Position numbers and translations under genes: made by a program. 7,058 nt of DNA from Planctomycetota bacterium (lineage in GTDB: Bacteria > Planctomycetota > UBA8742 > JACQVU01). Under the pieces are notes generated by a model, which saw only the letters and a program-made list of their open reading frames with translations, made no database searches and was not told the DNA's origin. Positions 6,301 through 7,058 of the stretch are shown one piece after another; positions within the stretch are counted from its first letter, which is position 1, and every line of letters begins with the position of its first letter. The stretch covers positions 1 to 7,058 of the forward strand of contig JACQVU010000331.1 in the NCBI GenBank assembly GCA_016209585.1, read 5' to 3'.

Positions 6301-7058
6301 GCCCGTGTCAAGCGCCAGCAACCCGCCGGCGTTCGCCGCCGTCACGCTGACGCCGCCGCCGTTGGTGAGCGCGGCGGTCATGCCGCCCACGCCGTCGTTG
6401 GCCTGGATGACGTAGCGCCCGCCGGCGTACGACACCGTCAGTTCGCCCGCGCCGTAGAGCGAGTCGGCCTGGGCCTGCATCGCCGTGACGATGTTGCCCG
6501 AACTCGCCAAGTCGGCCACGCTGGCGCCGATCTCGGCGTCGAGGTTCAAGGTCTGCGATTCCGTGCCCACCGTGACCGCCACCGTGTTGCTCCCGACGGT
6601 GGCGTTGAGGTCGGTGGAGCCTCCGGCCCCGCCCGTGAGGGTGGGCGTGCCGAGGCCGTTGGCGTTGTCGGCGATGGTGAACGAGAGCAACTTGCCGTCG
6701 TCGGCCGCGTTGGTGAGCGTGAGCACCACGGTGTTGCCCACGGTGCTGGCGGCCACGCGGCCCGCGAGGTCGCCGTCGGTCGCGATGGCGGCGTTGATGG
6801 CGTCGCGCACCGCGTTGGGCGTGTTGATCACCGCGTTGTTCGTCGCGCCCGCGATCTGCACGTTCACCTGGTCGTTGCCCACCGAGGTGTGGTCGGCGAT
6901 GGTGATGGTGAACCCCAGTCCGCGGGCCGCGAGCGCCGTCACGTCGCCCGACGTGGTGGTGAGGTCGGTCCGCTGGTCGCCCGCGCTCTCGGTGATGACC
7001 AGCCCGCCGCCCTGGGCCAGGGCCGTGTTCACGTTGGCGTTCGTGCCGTCAGCCACGA
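3376..7058 (-). CDS. Giant flagellin with beta-propeller-like insertion, C-terminal 1226+ residues (N-terminus outside window)
   Basis: The frame is open to the right edge; numbering is from the GTG codon at 7056, which is probably internal. Residues 1140-1226 are a flagellin C-terminal domain: R-R-A-D-L-G (1145-1150), S-E-S-T-I-R-D-A-D-V-A-E-E (1173-1185), then R-E-Q-I-L-Q-A-S-A-Q-S-V (1191-1202), matching the R-A-x-L-G, S-R-I-x-D-A-D-x-A and Q-I-L-x-Q-A motifs of flagellin D1/D0 better than those of FlgL. It would be exported by the flagellar type III system and polymerise in the filament. Residues 44-255 are beta-rich, with segments like flagellin/hook IN motifs (P80-N-A-V-R-D-A-I-N-A-A). 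Three 34-residue repeats occupy 273-374. Residues about 412-785 read as a seven-bladed TolB/PD40-like propeller (for example S-N-D-G-S-R-A-A-Y-L at 585-594, F-A-P-N-G-S-Y-I-T-Y at 677-686). Residues 820-1125 are further beta domains. I see no Cys and no Trp anywhere, typical of axial flagellar proteins. Ordinary flagellins have about 270-550 residues, so this is far larger. The D0/D1 N-terminal half and promoter must lie beyond the window. Confidence 0.85.
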   Translation of the reverse strand, partial: VADGTNANVNTALAQGGGLVITESAGDQRTDLTTTSGDVTALAARGLGFTITIADHTSVGNDQVNVQIAGATNNAVINTPNAVRDAINAAIATDGDLAGRVAASTVGNTVVLTLTNAADDGKLLSFTIADNANGLGTPTLTGGAGGSTDLNATVGSNTVAVTVGTESQTLNLDAEIGASVADLASSGNIVTAMQAQADSLYGAGELTVSYAGGRYVIQANDGVGGMTAALTNGGGVSVTAANAGGLLALDTGTTTTKTVGGATLLNFGSLAGGIDNVATALGLAGAVSNERAADGQALLGIGAASGGIDNVATALSFTAAVSNERTGDGQAALGIGAATGGTDNVATALQFAGQVSTERTGDINASFGGAVTFTESAATGVDDARAMLAFTAPTVTQQATNLETNEHLQFVVSAVGDKPVAVAQDRLNANLVYTYDQGSNFDDQIVVRNTSTGAISSTIDISGLGLSGAGRRMVGLFHDTTRGSGASGALMMQDNAGTVYQYDLTSGTFTDRATTAATSGLALGGAFSSTVTPGGADGTNFFYAISGGNVVRHDLRGQVYTTDINGGSYVKISEDISGGKEAAVSNDGSRAAYLRHRQNGTAGTNVDEIVVTDSSGTILSSVNVTAVLGGADATNVELGYDGANTRVLFEFGGNTYLSTNFGAAAALDGGGETNAKFAPNGSYITYQKAGDLKILNASTASSITASTTAAALAAATTFNPSSLLAASAPGGLNAVAYGVQTMTAPTGPLSQGRFDANSTELTFVDAAGKVFRYFYNGTTLSALRSGDSATSQPAAAPVTHPSGFFEGSSTSVPTAGQAYAIDEDNSLSKMRFYILIGKNRDGSDLAPNDADGPDQFFVFSQSLVDPTIITDYTVGTVGTEYVTTNVSGQKDLATPGQGLRFTIRPDGQLKKGDVLTIDASTVVTGRIDEGPNIEVNEGGVTQLFDQHGGAVTFRAASFIASKTNTSRFEITSDHKVQIGLSSNPRDTFQFSLVPLTLANLGLSSFDLRDGGGATFSNVTSSDTLFDNNLFLDDGPRLGKGQEVTAYTETFTLTFTSDSTFDVSGSNYGTISTGNRFNATTKDLTGLSDAAKAEALQSAPINVINIRGIEMLLRGKPTTGATFSFAFDGKGNIEKVDEAMRRVVERRADLGSLVRGMESALTSTQVNQFMVTKSESTIRDADVAEESGRLVREQILQASAQSVIQRMMQSRQILADSLARTLRSAVG
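5935..6240 (-). repeat. Three tandem 102-bp (34-residue) repeats in the flagellin gene
   Basis: Units at 6240-6139, 6138-6037 and 6036-5935 each encode G-[IT]-D-N-V-A-T-A-L followed by V-S-[NT]-E-R about 14 residues from the unit start. A 17-base identical string (plus strand CCGTGGCCACGTTGTCG) recurs at 6015, 6117 and 6219, spaced exactly 102 bases apart, so similarity is retained at DNA level and not only in protein. A diverged fourth copy (G-V-D-D-A-R-A-M-L, residues 380-388) follows at 5919 after a five-residue offset. Confidence 0.9.

Noticed and set aside
5768..6415. 215-residue plus-strand open frame
   Set aside because: Antisense to the flagellin repeats; its internal periodicity is only the complement of the 102-bp repeats.

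Overview
The window is a high-GC bacterial segment (hand-counted 60-base lines of ordinary genes run about 72-78% GC) coding almost entirely for exported or surface proteins, plus one small toxin-antitoxin (TA) pair. No rRNA, tRNA, CRISPR array, transposase or integrase was seen. The lineage cannot be fixed from sequence alone. A very large flagellin, an FG-GAP/VCBS repeat protein, a DUF1573-like domain and a DUF4258/YgiT-type TA pair would fit a Planctomycetes/PVC-type, Sumerlaeota-type or similar large-genome diderm bacterium; this is inference.

Layout. At the left edge (2-781, +) is the C-terminal part of an FG-GAP/VCBS repeat protein made of five calcium-loop repeats of about 57 residues. 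It is followed at once (795-1094 and 1091-1357, +) by a DUF4258-family toxin and a YgiT-type zinc-finger antitoxin overlapping by four bases (ATGA). Next (1362-2699, +) is a secreted, C-terminally membrane-anchored protein with a DUF1573-like Ig domain and two thioredoxin-like alpha/beta segments that lack CxxC. Then comes a small lipoprotein of unknown function (2793-3296, +). A short convergent intergenic region with two weak hairpins (3297-3375) separates these from the right half, which is one gene on the minus strand (3376-7058). It is a giant flagellin whose N-terminus lies beyond the right edge.

The right-hand gene is the highlight. Its last ~90 residues are a clear flagellin C-terminal (D0/D1) domain. 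The preceding >1100 residues hold a flagellin/hook-like beta-rich region, three near-identical 34-residue tandem repeats (102 bp, conserved at DNA level), a segment that reads as a seven-bladed TolB/PD40-type beta-propeller, and further beta-rich domains. A propeller carried on each subunit of a flagellar filament would be an unusual surface display arrangement.

The plus-strand genes are closely packed (gaps of 13, -4, 4 and 93 bases) and could be transcribed together. The lower-GC TA pair looks like an inserted cassette between two envelope or surface genes. No direct functional link between the flagellin and the left-hand genes can be shown from the window.
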